NCBI GenBank assembly: GCA_021234155.1 | Contig: JAJEKV010000108.1 | Span: 3,257,194-3,321,193 of the forward strand | Direction: 5' to 3' | DNA: 64,000 nucleotides | Source: Isoetes taiwanensis | Taxonomy: Eukaryota > Streptophyta > Lycopodiopsida > Isoetales > Isoetaceae | In this document: in pieces, positions 10,161 to 21,225 of the stretch | Position numbering within the stretch: the first letter of the stretch is position 1 | How the letters are laid out: each line of letters begins with the position of its first letter | The notes under the pieces: model-generated | What the model was told of the DNA's origin: nothing | Databases searched by the model: none | Seen by the model: the letters and a program-made list of their open reading frames with translations, nothing else | Position numbers and translations under genes: made by a program

Positions 10161-10669
10161 TTGGTCTTCCACTATTGCCAACAAAATCAGGATGTTTCAA
10201 TGGCATTGAACTAGCCATTAATAAGTAGTTATGGACACCAACAAACCTACATACACTGCCAAAGCCAAATTATGCATGCGTGCAAAAGATTTAAAACAAC
10301 CTACTTTATAAATGTGTGCAATTTTTTGCAGCATAGCGAACGTATTTGCTGCATATATCCATCGCACAAATTTATCCATAAATGCCTAATAATGATTACA
10401 GAATCATGAAAGCTGAAGGAACCTGATAGGTGGAGTTCATATATCCAAAAGAAACTTGATAATACAATGTTTTGTATTATTCTAGCCAAATTCCTTGCAA
10501 CAAAGATATGGATGAATCTGGTTACGGTTGATAATCCTAGAATTTATGCTTCTTAATACAATAGTCCTGAATACGTACTAAAATCTTAAAAGGATGGGAA
10601 AGATGTGAGCACAAGTTAAAATGGATTCTGTGCATATCAAAATACAACAAACTCAATGTCATATTCCTG
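10161..10669. other. Unannotated AT-rich stretch
   Basis: No gene or repeat was recognised. Confidence 0.4.
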
Positions 10670-10800
10670 CTTTATAGATAAGATAAGATAAGATAAGAAT
10701 TTTTACGTCCACTGGAACCGAACGGGTTATGGGACGGCACATGCAAGGGCAACATCCCATCTAAAACTCGGGGACTAGGCCCCATCACCAAATACAATAC
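10670..10800 (-). mobile_element. Retroelement 3' end with TCTTA-type tail
   Basis: On the plus strand a (GATAA)n run is followed by gaatttttacgtccactgga and C/G-rich sequence. Read on the minus strand this is a body ending cagtggacgtaaaaattc plus a tandem tail, the same end as the plus-strand copy at 1160-1290. It is probably a truncated LINE or a SINE of the same family. Confidence 0.4.
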
Positions 10801-10804
10801 CCAA

Positions 10805-10950
10805 ATATTAATATCTAGCATTATAACAGGGGGTTGTTTTTGTATTTTTGTACTTTTTTTCCTAAGGTTTTTATATGATTTGATGATAGTATTCCATGAG
10901 ACGTACTAATCGGTACATCTAGAGTGCACATACGCTCACTCCAAATTTAG
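10805..10950 (+). repeat. Dispersed repeat R4, copy 1
   Basis: This stretch matches the reverse complement of about 32080-32225. Shared blocks are agggggttgtttttgtattt, ggtttttatatgatttg and gtacatctagagtgc. The two copies lie in opposite orientation. The class is unknown. Confidence 0.5.
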
Positions 10951-12120
10951 TGGCATTTTTCAATGGTCATACCTATGATTTCTCTCCATATCTGCAAATC
11001 AAACATGCAGGCATCGAACAAAGGTATTTTAGGGTTATTTTGGAGTTTGTTTCGACATTTTCTTCTTTCAGGGCTCGGGAAGGCAAAGCCAAAGGAGCCA
11101 CATCTCAGGATTTTTTGTGCAACGATGGATTCCGGATTGTACAGCCTAGTAGGTTCTGGAGTTTCCAGAATTTTTTCTCTGTGGAGTTCATCTTGCATGT
11201 CTCTCCTATAACCCCCGTTTTATTCTAGAAAACCTTTTCCTTTTTAGTTCTGAAATCATTCTACAGAGTGCAAGAATCTATTCAAAGCATCACAGAAATT
11301 GAAGTCCCTGCCAATGCCTCAGAGTCAGACCCTTCACCGTCACTATCACCAGCTTCTTGCTCTGAAAATTTCTCAGCACGAATAAAGGCAGAAATTTGTT
11401 CATGCGTCACATTTTGGCTGCCTTGTATGGATCAGGAACTGTTGTATCTGAGATGAGTGATCATAGTTCTTCAGAGGTACGGAAAGCTTAAACTCTCTTG
11501 TCATATCCATCTTTGCACTGCCTGTGTTTTTGCATGTTCTTCCAACTGCTCTCAGAGATCAAAGCATTGTCTTGGCTGGTTTAGAGCTTGGATTTTGGGG
11601 ATTATTAGCTTGAGTGTATTTGGAACCTATAAGGCAAATGCTGGTGTCTCAAATGAAGTTTCTCTTATATTTGGACTCACGCGGTAAGAACTCACATTAG
11701 CGCTTCTCTTAAAGTCTCATGCCAGTTTTAAAAACAATAAAATTTTTAAGGTTCTAAGTCTAACCATGCCCTACGATCCAATTTGCGTGTTCTCGTTTCT
11801 ACCCATCTTGATGCAATTTTCTCTTTGGGCGGATTCGTGGAGCGTGTTCACATGGATGACATCCATAGTCTCCATATTAGGTAAGTGCTTGAAAGAAGTT
11901 GTTGTGCAAACATCGGTTGATGTATTTAGATTGGAAGTTGATCTCGTTTCTTGATGATCACAGATCCGAAATGTATTGTGGATCCAAACCTATTTGAACC
12001 TACTGTTATGACAGGTCCGCAGGTTATGGTTGTGTTAATAGCATCCAAGCACTTGCCCAGAGTAAGTTGCGTATTTTTTAAAGCTAAGTGCATATTTACA
12101 TCAATTGTTAACCATATATT
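10951..12120. other. No recognised gene; overlapping open frames
   Basis: Several overlapping plus-strand frames of 60-110 codons occur, for example at 10950-11228 and 11268-11456, the latter after a plausible acceptor ttctacag. They may be leftovers of the locus that includes the PPR relic downstream, but I recognise no domain. Confidence 0.25.
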
Positions 12121-12620
12121 CTTATTCCAGATGCACGACTGTAGCTTTGCCAGAGTTTACTTCATTCACCAGCATGACTTGGTTTCTTGGACAGCAATGA
12201 TTGCGATGTTTGCCCAAAGATATCATGGCAGCAAAGTCTTGGAATTAATTCGTAAAATGTTTGTCGAGAGGGATGTTGTTTGATGAGATCACATTTACAG
12301 CATTCTTGGTGCTTTTTTCCATTCTAAAATGGTGGATGAAGGTCGCTACTATCTCATAACCATGTAGGAAGGGCATGGAATAATTCCGATCTTTGGAGCA
12401 ATTGCAATTGCATAATTGATCTTCTCATACAGGCTATATGGTTGGATAAACATACCTTTTGAACGGACTGTACATCTTTATGCATCTGGTATTATGTGAT
12501 GGAATGCGTCTCCATATCTATTGCTAGCAAATCTTTATGCATCTCATACGGAGTTATGTGATGCAACAGACTTTCCTAACATGGTACAAGGCCACCTATC
12601 AACTTAGTATGCAATATAAA
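12121..12620 (+). pseudogene. PPR (PLS-type) gene relic with E-like tail
   Basis: The plus strand reads HDLVSWTAMIAMFAQ, then DEITFTAFL in a shifted frame, then MVDEGRYYL, and near 12508 SPYLLLANLYASHTE. In PLS-class PPR proteins these blocks follow each other in this order (dlvSWtaMIa.ya, pDeiTF..vL, G.vdeG..yf, and the E motif 'Y.LLaNiYA'). Stops and frameshifts lie between them. Such proteins bind and edit organellar RNA. This copy cannot make a full protein, and the DYW end is not visible. Confidence 0.55.
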
Positions 12621-12889
12621 ATCTGGTGAAATTATTGCATTGCTCGCCTTTTTTGTTCTTCATATTCAAATGGTTGGTAATGTTTACTTTGCATACTTGT
12701 TATGGTAGTGTAGTTAATAAGATTTAATCTATTTGGGGAGTATATATTCATGTGGTAATTTATGTTGCAATCTTACGCGCTTGCAAAGATATAAATGGGC
12801 AGACATAATGGATTCAAATAAGCTCACTACTAATTATATGCTCATTTCTAAATTTCTTTTATAATATCATTATAATTTAAACGGCTTGT

Positions 12890-13000
12890 TTATATGCAAT
12901 ACCTTTTCTAAGGCGCTGAATGTGCATTGCTCTTTGGATTAGCCCAGGCTTGATTCCTGGGGGGTTTGCTTTGTTAGGGCCCGAAGGGCCCAAAATTTTT
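12890..13000 (+). mobile_element. SINE-like element with B-box-like motif
   Basis: About 100 bp contain GCTTGATTCCT, close to a Pol III B box, after a tRNA-like leader (aaggcgctgaatgtgc). They end in gggcccgaagggcccaaaatttt. The 120-bp inverted repeat begins immediately downstream. The assignment rests on the B-box resemblance only. Confidence 0.3.
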
Positions 13001-13006
13001 TTTGAC

Positions 13007-13465
13007 ATAACAAACAACACATAACTACCATTAATATTAATGAACGCAAACCATTGCATTTAACACATGTAAATTAAAATCCCCCTGAAACCCCCTTTGG
13101 TTTGGGTGCATATTCACACGGGGGGTGACGTAGGGCAGCGAGAGCCCCTAAAATCATATAATACATGTACAAAATCAACACCATTAAGTACATTTCCTCA
13201 AACCTTATAGTATATTGCAAATCTCAATATACAATGTATAAAAACTTGTACAGGCATACCCCATTAATGAGGATCGCTATGTACGGTCCAGATCGCGGTA
13301 TAAAGGGGATATATGCCCATCCAACAGCTCTCGGTGCCCGAAGTAACCCCCCGTGTGAATATGCACCCAAACCAAAGGGGGTTTCAGGGGGATTTTAATT
13401 TACATGTGTTAAATGCAATGGTTTGCGTTCATTAATATTAATGGTAGTTATGTGTTGTTTGTTAT
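13007..13465. mobile_element. 459-bp element with 120-bp perfect inverted repeats
   Basis: The arms at 13007-13126 and 13346-13465 are exact reverse complements over 120 bp. They continue imperfectly inward to about 140 bp. The 219-bp loop is AT-rich. The outer ends read ataacaaacaacac. A third, single-arm relative lies at 27560-27735. Identity of the arms implies recent formation, gene conversion or strong constraint. No clear target duplication is visible, although TA/TA flanks are possible if the terminus is ACAAACAAC. Confidence 0.75.
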
Positions 13466-13689
13466 ACCACATTGGAAGAGTTTTGACACCTTGAAGGGAT
13501 CCAGAGCAGTCTGCAATGACCTTACACACTCACCCCGGTTTTTGGTCCACTGTTGAAAACATCAGTTTTGGTAGGTCTACATGTCCTGTTTTCAAAGAAT
13601 CCTACATGTGGATTTGTGGAGGTATGGTTTTGTTCGATAATGGTGTTCTTTTTTCAGTGGACTAAAACATCCACTGTTTTTTTTGTAGT

Positions 13690-14240
13690 TTCTTCTATTG
13701 TGACATGTCATTTTATAATACAATCCACTGTAGGAAAGAATACTTGAATTTTTACATGTCTAATAATTCTATTGTCACATGTCTTTATAGATGTAGGAAA
13801 GAATATTTGATTCTCTACATGTCCTATACTTCCATTCACATGTCTTTATAGTAGTAGGACAGAGTACTTTATTTGCTAAGGCATTGTAGGAAAGAATACA
13901 TAAATTACGACATGTGTAATACTTCTATTGTCACATGTCTTTATAGAAGTAGAAAATAATACTTGATTCTCTACATGTCGTATGCTTCCATGTCACATGT
14001 CTTTATAGTAGTAGGACAGAGTACTTTATTTGCCAAGGCATTGTAGGAAAGAATACATGAATTACGACATGTGTAATACTTCTATTGTCACATGTCTTTA
14101 TAGAAGTAGGAAAGAATACTTGATTCTCTACATGTCCTATCCTTCCATATCACCTCTTTATAGTGGTAGGGCCAGTACTTGATTTGCTACATGTGATGCA
14201 CGTGCACGATCACATGTCCTTATACTAGTATTCCATGCAA
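13690..14240 (+). repeat. Tandem repeat with about 178-bp period
   Basis: Two near-identical units of about 178 bp, with diverged partial units on both sides, are built of smaller blocks with acatgt...cttctattgtcacatgtctttatagaagtagg...gaatacttgattctct. The unit resembles a small satellite. No coding sequence is present. Confidence 0.65.
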
Positions 14241-14449
14241 GACAAGTTACTTCAACTACTTCAATTACTTAACGCCTATTTTGCATAACAAAACCATCAA
14301 GAATTTGATTTGTATTCCTTGATCGGTGCGGGGACCGTTGCAACAAATCCCTAAGCATTAATGTCATAGGACCACGCAAAATCCTAACAATATCCTAACG
14401 TCATCAAGTACATGTCCATGTCATTCATACCTTGCCTTGGTCATTCATG

Positions 14450-15475
14450 CGTTGGAGCCTACGTGGCATGTTGAAGCCTTGGTGGCATGTTGGAGCGTAG
14501 GTGGCATGTTGGAGCCTACGTGTCATGTTAGAGCTCACGGGCATGTTGGAGCCCGGTGGCATGTTGCGACCACGTGGGCATGTTGGGCCGATGGAGGCAT
14601 ATTTGAGCCACCTTGGCATGCTTGAGCCTAGGTGGCACGTTGGAGCCAACTTGGCATGTTGGAGCCTAGGTGGCATGTTGGAGCAAACGTGGCATGTTGG
14701 AGCCCGTGTCATGTTGGAGCCTAGGTGGCATGCTAGGTGGCATGTTGGAGCCCACGTGGCATGTTGGAGCGTAGGTGGCACGTTGGAGCCTAGGTGGCAT
14801 GCTAGAGCCCACGAGGCATGTTGGAGCCTAGTTGGCATGTTTGAGCCAACGTGGCATGTTGAAGCCTAGGTGGCATGTTGGAGCCTAGGTGGCATATTTG
14901 AGCCACCTTGGCGCGTTTGAGCCTAGGTGGCACGTTGGAGCCAACTTAGTATGTTGGAGCTCACGTGGCATGTTGGAGCCCGTGTGGCATGTTGGAGCCT
15001 GGGTGGCATGTTGGAGCCTAGGTGGCATGCTAGGTGGCATGTTGGAGCCCACGTGGCATGTTGGAGCGTAGGTGGCATGTTGGAGCCTAGGTGGCATGTT
15101 GGAGCCTACGTGGCATGTTGGAGCCTAGGTGGCATGTTTCAGCCACCTTGGCACGCTTGAGCCTAGGTGGCATGTTGGAGCCACCTTGGCATGTTGGAGC
15201 CTAGGTGGCATGTTGGAGCCTAGGTGGCACGTTGGAGCCTAGGTGGCATGCTAGAGCTCATGAGGCATGTTGGAGCCTAGTTGGCATGTTGGAGCCTACG
15301 TGGCATGTTGAAGCCCAGGTGGCATGTTGGAGCCTAGGTGGCATATTTGAGCCACCTTGGCATGCTTGAGCCTAGGTGGCACGTTGGAGCCAACTTGGCA
15401 TGTTGGAGCTCACGTGGCATGTTGGAGCTCACGTGGCATGTTGGAGCCCAGGTGGCATGTTATAGCCTAGGTGGC
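14450..15475 (+). repeat. 19-bp minisatellite block M1, forward
   Basis: About 54 head-to-tail units of 19 bp follow the consensus GGCATGTTGGAGCCTAGGT, mixed with a second type, GGCATGTTTGAGCCACCTT. Long open frames on both strands here are by-products: 19 bp is not a multiple of 3, so three units give a 19-residue frame-neutral period. Confidence 0.9.
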
Positions 15476-15479
15476 CAGA

Positions 15480-16312
15480 CCCCAGGAGACGGACATCACA
15501 AAGGTTACCGAGGCATGCTTTCCTACCAGTGCTCATCCGGGAGGGCAAATGCCAATGCCTCCCTTCCCGGAACCCGGTTTTCCTATCCGGCCGCTTGAAT
15601 TCTCCATTCGGTAACTTGCTTCGAAAGCAGGCTCAAAAAATTCAAGATCCGGCGGGGAAGAACATATCAAACCGCTAGTGTCCCTGCAACACCGTGTAGA
15701 AACCCAAGTGTTTTGTCGTTCGGGCAGCACAAAGGTCTCGGAATGGAGATTTCACTTCGCCATATCGTCCGAAACAACGAAATTACCCTAGGGACCAAGT
15801 TACACGGTCATTTTTGCAAAGAAAAGAAACACGAACCCTCTACATGGCAGTATTCTGCACCCTCGCTAAGGCCAATTCACTACGAACGTGTTGGACATGA
15901 GCTACTTTGGCGCTTAGGGAGCGAGGGTGGTCTTCACCCACGAAACTTGGTCTCCAAGGTAATGTCGATGTTTCGAGTCCGCTGGGCGAGTCGATCACGC
16001 CCGGGGTGGGAGAGTTGCCCGTCCGTGGCCAAGGACCCTCCGTAGAGGACCTTTGGGGACGAACTTCTTCCGAAGATTTTAGGGCTCAGGCCTTCTCAAG
16101 CCAACGCCCCCCACTACCTCATGACATTGTGCAAGATCCTGGTCCAATCGGCTTAGGGTATGGCCTCCAAAACGAAAACCCCCGTATGCTTGCTAGGTTA
16201 TTGTAGGGTTTACGTTATGGAGGTCGAAGTTTTATTCGGGCCAGCACTTGAGACATGGTCGAAAGCCGCAGCTGACAACAAGAAGCAATAGAAACCGACG
16301 AAATGGGGTTTG
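15480..16312 (+). repeat. 0.8-kb unit U1
   Basis: First of two tandem units of about 810 bp, starting near ccgaggcatgctttcctacc. It shares many ordered blocks with the 1.1-kb array units at 39-51 kb: accgctgaatcc-type, catatcaaaccgct, aagtgttttgtcg, attaccctagggaccaagtt, ggccaatt.actacga, aacttggtc, gttgcccgtccg, ggttttagggtcc-type and cgtaaaccct. It lacks about 300 bp present in those. No sustained coding frame is seen. Confidence 0.8.
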
Positions 16313-17160
16313 GATTTACCGAGGCGGGCTTTTCCTACAAGTGCTCCTCCGGAGGGCAAATGCCAATGCCTCCCTTCCCTAACCCGGTTTCTATCCGACC
16401 GCTGAATTCTCCATTCAAGTAACTTGCTTCGAGCAGCTCAAGAAAATTCAAGATCCGCCTCGAGAACATAACCCTCCGCAGCAGTGTCCCGCGATCGAAT
16501 CGTGTAGAAACCCAAGTGTTTTGTCGTTAAAGGCAAGATAAAGGCTCCTAATGGAGATTTGACTTCTAATGTCGTCCTAAAAACAAATGAAATTACCCTA
16601 GGGACCAAGTTACACGGTCATTTTTTGCAAAGAAAAGAGACACGAACTCTCTACATAGCAGTATTCTGCACCCTCCGCTAAGGCCAATTCACTACGAACG
16701 TGTTGGACATGAGCTATTTTGGCGCTTTCGGGAGCAGGGGTGGTCTTCTGCCCACAAAACTTGGTCTCCAGGGTAATGTCGATGTTTCGGTCCGCTGGGC
16801 GTAGTCGATCACGCCTGGGTGGGAGAGTTGCCCGTCTGGGGCCAAGGACCCTCCAGAGAGGACCTTTGGAACGAACTTCTTCGAAGGTTTTAGGGCTCCG
16901 CCTTAAAAGGCCAACGCCCTCCCACTACCTCATGACATTGTGCAAGATCCTGGTCCAATCTGGCTAGGGTATGGCCTCCAAAACGTAAACCCTGTGCGTT
17001 GCTAGGTTATTGTAGGGTTTACGTTATGGAGGTCGAGTTTTATTCAGTTGCACTTGAGACATGGTCGAGAAGCTGCAGTTGAAAACAAGAAGCAATAGAA
17101 ACTGACGAAATGGGGTTTGGATTTACCGAGGCAGGCTTTCCTACCAGTGCTCCTCCGGGA
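16313..17160 (+). repeat. 0.8-kb unit U2
   Basis: Tandem copy of U1. Near 16973-17034 it contains an inner hairpin: ggcctccaaaacgtaaaccc facing agggtttacgttatggaggt across about 20 bp. A third unit begins at about 17126 and is cut off within 40 bp by the reverse minisatellite block. Confidence 0.8.
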
Positions 17161-17164
17161 ACAT

Positions 17165-17784
17165 GGCGAAGTCATGCCAAGGTGGCTCAAACATGCCATG
17201 CGGGCTCCAACATGCCACCTAGGCTCCAATAACATGCCAAGGTGGCTCCAACATGCCACCTAGGCTCAAACATGCCACGTGGACTCCATAATGCCACGTG
17301 GGCTCCAACATGCCAAGGTGGCGAAAACATGCCACCTAGGCTTCAACATGCCAAGGTGGCTCCAACATGCCACCTAGGCTCCAACATGCCAACTTGGCTC
17401 AAACGTGGCAAGGTGGCTCAAACATGCCACCTAGACTCCAACATGCCACCTAGGCTCAAACATGCTAAGGTGGCTCACAATGCCACATAGGCGCAAACAT
17501 GCCAAGGTGGCTCAAACATGCCACCTAGACTCCAACATGCCACCTTGGCTCAAACATGCCAAGGTGGCGCAAACAAGCCAAGATGGCTCAAACATGCCAC
17601 GCTGGCTCCAACATGCCACATATGCTCCAACATGCCATGTGGGCTCCAACATGATAAGGTGGCTCAAACATGCCATCCTAGGCTCAAACATGCCAAGGTG
17701 GCTCCAACATGCCACGCAGGCTCCAACATGCCATCTAGGCTCCAACATGCCAAGGTGGCTCCAACATGCCACCTAGGCACTCCA
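17165..17784 (-). repeat. 19-bp minisatellite block M2, reverse
   Basis: Same 19-bp repeat as M1 in the opposite orientation (ccacctaggctccaacatg). With M1 it brackets U1 and U2 as very long inverted arms. Confidence 0.9.
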
Positions 17785-18019
17785 AGTGGTGACATGGCAT
17801 GCCAAATAAGCAAGGTCAAGTTTTGACTAGGCCAAAAATGAAAAAGATGTCCATCTGTGGTCTTTTCATTGGGTGATGTTGGCAAATTTTAGGTGACATG
17901 GCTAGATGATGGTGACATGGATATGATGACTAGGACTTTATGCAAGAAATATGATAACCTTTGAAATTTTTGTAGAGGAGTTTGGCAAGGGATAGAATAG
18001 AGGATCTTGAAGAACTTAA
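17785..18019. other. Spacer between M2 and U3
   Basis: Unique sequence containing two short ggtgacatgg repeats. No gene was seen. Confidence 0.4.
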
Positions 18020-18945
18020 AGCCGACACCCCCTTCCCCAAATCGAACCAGTCGACTTTGGCGCAGCCTTTCTCACCGTGAGGGGAGGCCGACCCCGGAGA
18101 TGGACCTCGAAAAGGTTGTCGAGGCAGCCTTTCCTATCAACGCTCCTCTGGGAGGGCAAATGCCAATTTCCCCCCCTCTGGGAACTCAATTTTCCTATCC
18201 GACCGTTGAATCCATCATTCAAGTAACCTACTTTGAGCAGGCTCAAGAAAATCCAAGATCCGTCCGGGAGAACTTATCAAACCACGAAGCGTCCTGCGGG
18301 TTGACCGCGTAGAAAACCAAGTGTTTTGTCGTCGGCAAGCACAAAGGCTCGAATGGAGATTCGACTTCACCATGTCGTCCGTAATGGCGAAATTACCCCA
18401 GGGACCAAGTTATATGGTCATTTTTGGCAATGAAAGAAACACGAACCCTCTACATAGCGGTATTCCGCAGCCACCTCCTAGGCCAATTGACTACGAACGT
18501 ATTGGACGTGAGCTACTTTTGTGCTTCTTGGAGAAGGGGCAGTCTTCTGCCCACGAAACTTGGTCCCCAGGGTAAAGTCGACATTTTGAATCCATTGGCG
18601 TAGTCGGGCTCACGCTTTGGAGTGAGAGAGTTGCCCGCCCGTGGCCAGGGGCCTTCGGGAGAGGACCTTTGGGGCGAACTGCTTCCGGAAGGTTTTAAGG
18701 GTCCGTCTTCTGGCATCAACACCCTCCCTCTACATAATGACATTGTGCAAGATCCTGGTGGAATCTGACTAGGATACGGCCTCCAAATGTAAACCCCGTC
18801 CGCTGCTAGGTTATTGAAAGGTTCGCGTTATGGAGGTCGAGTTTTAGTCGGTTGCACTTGGGACATGGTCGAGAAGTTGCAGTTGAAAATGTGAACCAAT
18901 AGGAACTGAGGGAATGGGGTTTGGATTTATCCTCCTCCCAGTGTA
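18020..18945 (+). repeat. 0.8-kb unit U3
   Basis: A more diverged copy of U1/U2, with gtcgaggcagcctttcctat, catgtcgtccgtaatggcga, ttaccccagggaccaagtta and cgtattggacgtgagctac. It leads straight into the large hairpin at 18946-19318. Confidence 0.75.
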
Positions 18946-19318
18946 GCAATTAGAAGTCAAGAGCACCTTTTACAGTATCAAAATTGTTTGGGATCATTCG
19001 GTATGACCAATAGATCCAAACTCTGTTATTTCAAAATCCATGGCTCGCAAGATGTGTTTAGCAAAGGTGCACCTAGCTATCCAATAAAACGACCACATTT
19101 GGCCTCCGAAACGTAAACCCTACAATAACCTAGCAACACACAGGGTTTACGTTTCGGAGGCCAAAACGTGGTCGTTTTCTTGGATAGCTAGGTGCACCTT
19201 TGATAAACACACATGCGGAGCCATGGCAACTGAAATAACAGAGTTTGGATCTATTGGCCATCCCGAATGATCCCAAACAATTTTGCTACTGCAAAAGGCG
19301 CTCTTGACTTCTAATTGC
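18946..19318. repeat. 176-bp inverted repeat (hairpin)
   Basis: The arms at 18946-19121 and 19142-19318 are about 90% complementary around a 20-bp loop. The loop and the innermost 20 bp of each arm equal the small hairpin inside U1/U2, but here the pairing extends 176 bp. The outer arm contains attagaagtcaaga, which resembles a block of the 1.1-kb array. Confidence 0.85.
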
Positions 19319-19329
19319 AAAAGGTCATC

Positions 19330-19599
19330 ATGCCCACATGGCATGTTTGAGCCACCTTGGCATGTTTGAGCCTAGGTGGCATGTTGGAGCCCACATGGCA
19401 TGTTTGAGCCACCTTGGCATGTTAGGGCCTAGGTGGTATGTTTGAGCCACCTTGGCATGTTTCAGCCTAGGTGGCATGTTTGAGCCACCTTGGCATGTTG
19501 GAGCCTAGGTGGCATGTTGGACCTCGATGGCACGCTTGAGCCACCTGACATGTTTGAGTTTTGGCATGTTTGAGCCTAAGGCGGCATGTTGGTGCCTAG
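19330..19599 (+). repeat. 19-bp minisatellite block M3, forward
   Basis: Forward-orientation 19-bp units alternate between the TTTGAGCCACCTTGGCATG and TTGGAGCCTAGGTGGCATG types, giving a 38-bp higher-order unit. Confidence 0.88.
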
Positions 19600-20785
19600 G
19601 GGGCTCAAGCATGCCAAGGTGGCTCAAACATGCCAAGGTGGCTCAAACATGTCACCACTGGGGTTTTTCAATGGCATTCTTGGCAATGGTTCTAAAAAAG
19701 AAAGATGGCTTGCCATTTGTAGGGACCGGATAAATGCGTGTAGCTACGCGGGGCCCCAACATGCCAAGGTGGCTCAAGCATGCCACCTAGGCTCCAACAT
19801 GCCAAGGTGGCTCAAACATGCCATGTGGGCTCCAACATGCCACCTAGGTCTCCAACATGCCAAGGTGGCTCAAACATGCCACCTAAGCTTCAACATGCCA
19901 CCTTGGCTCAAACATGCCACCTACCTAGGCTCCAACATGCCAAGGTGGCTCAAACATGCCACCTAGGGCTCCAACAAGCCACCTTCAAAACATGCCAAGG
20001 TGGCGCAAACATGCCAAGATGGCTCAAACATGCCACGCTGGCTCCAACATGCCACTTAGGCTCCAACATGCCAAGTTGGCTCAAACATGCCACAGGGCTC
20101 CAACATGCCAAGGTGGTCAAACATGCCATGCGGGCTCCAACATGCCACCTAGGCTCCAACATGCCAAGGTGGCTCAAACATACCACCCAGGCCGTAACAT
20201 GTCAAGGTGGCTCAACATGCCATGTGGGATCCAACATGCCACCTAGGCTCCAACATGCCAAGGTGGGCCAAACATGCCACGCGGGTTTCCTCGACATGCC
20301 ACCTAGGCTCCAACATGCCAAGGTGGTTCAAACATGCCACTTGGCTCAAACATGCCAAGGTGGCTCAAACATGCCACGCTGGGCTCAAACATGCCAAGGT
20401 GGCTCAAACATGCCACGGGCCCCAACATGCCACCTAGGCTCCAACATGCCAAGGTGGCTCAAGCATGCTACCTAGGCTCCAACATGCCAAGGTGGCTCAA
20501 ACATGCCACCTAGGTTTTCACATGCCACCTTGGCTCAAACATGCCAAGGTGGTGCAAACATGCCAAGATGGCTCAAACATGCCACGCTGGAAAGCTCCAA
20601 CATGCCACCTAGGCTCCAACATGCCAAGGTGGCTCAAACATGCCAAGGTGGGTCCAACATGCCAAGGTGGTTCCAACAAGTTACCTTAGCTCAAACATGC
20701 CAAGGTGGCAAACAAGCCAAGATGGCTCAAACATGCCATGGGGCTCAACATGCCATAGGCTCCAACATGCCAAGGTGCATCAAAC
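19600..20785 (-). repeat. 19-bp minisatellite block M4, reverse
   Basis: The orientation flips at about 19600 inside the array. The block is broken once by about 100 bp of other sequence (19655-19757). Many units show 1-3 nt gaps or insertions next to the C/G-rich junctions. Confidence 0.88.
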
Positions 20786-20789
20786 ATGT

Positions 20790-21105
20790 CTAGGTGGCAT
20801 GTTTGATCCATCTTGGCATGTTGGAGCCCACATGGCATGTTGGAGCCACATGGTGGTTTGAGCCACCTTGGCATTTTGAGCCTAGGTGGCATGTTTGGGC
20901 CACCTTGGCATGTTTGAGCCTAGGTGGTGCATGTTTGAGCCACCTTGGCATGTTTGAGCCAAGTGGCATGTTTGAAGCCCTCGCAGATGTTTGAGCCACC
21001 TTGGCATGTTGGAGCCTAGGTGGCATGTTGGAGCCCATGTGGTATGTTTGAGCCACCTTGGCATGTTTGAGCCTAGGTGGCATGTTGGTGCCTAGGTGGC
21101 TATTA
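20790..21105 (+). repeat. 19-bp minisatellite block M5, forward
   Basis: The orientation flips again at about 20790. The block ends at about 21105 beside a SINE-like element. Confidence 0.88.
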
Positions 21106-21109
21106 AGGC

Positions 21110-21225
21110 CAAAAATTCTACCATTTTGTTTGTATAACAAAATTTCGCTTTCTTACCGAGTTCAAACTTGGAACCTTACTACATTGAGAGGGATAAAGCA
21201 CCACCAGGCCCAACTTGCTTCTTCA
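21110..21225 (-). mobile_element. tRNA-derived SINE-like element
   Basis: Read on the minus strand, gggcctggtggtgctttatc resembles a Pol III A box region. About 40 bp later ggttccaagtttgaactcgg resembles a B box (GGTTCGANTCC). The spacing and order fit a tRNA-related SINE head. No A-tail or target duplication was defined. Confidence 0.45.

Noticed and set aside
14425-15160. Long overlapping frames (up to 137 codons) on both strands with Trp/Cys/His-rich repeats
   Set aside because: They arise from the 19-bp minisatellite, which stays open in several frames. There is no start context, domain or intron structure. The same applies to frames at 17242-17826 and 19509-21140.
14450-15475. CRISPR-like regular repeats
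   Set aside because: The 19-bp units are contiguous with no unique spacers, and the context is eukaryotic.
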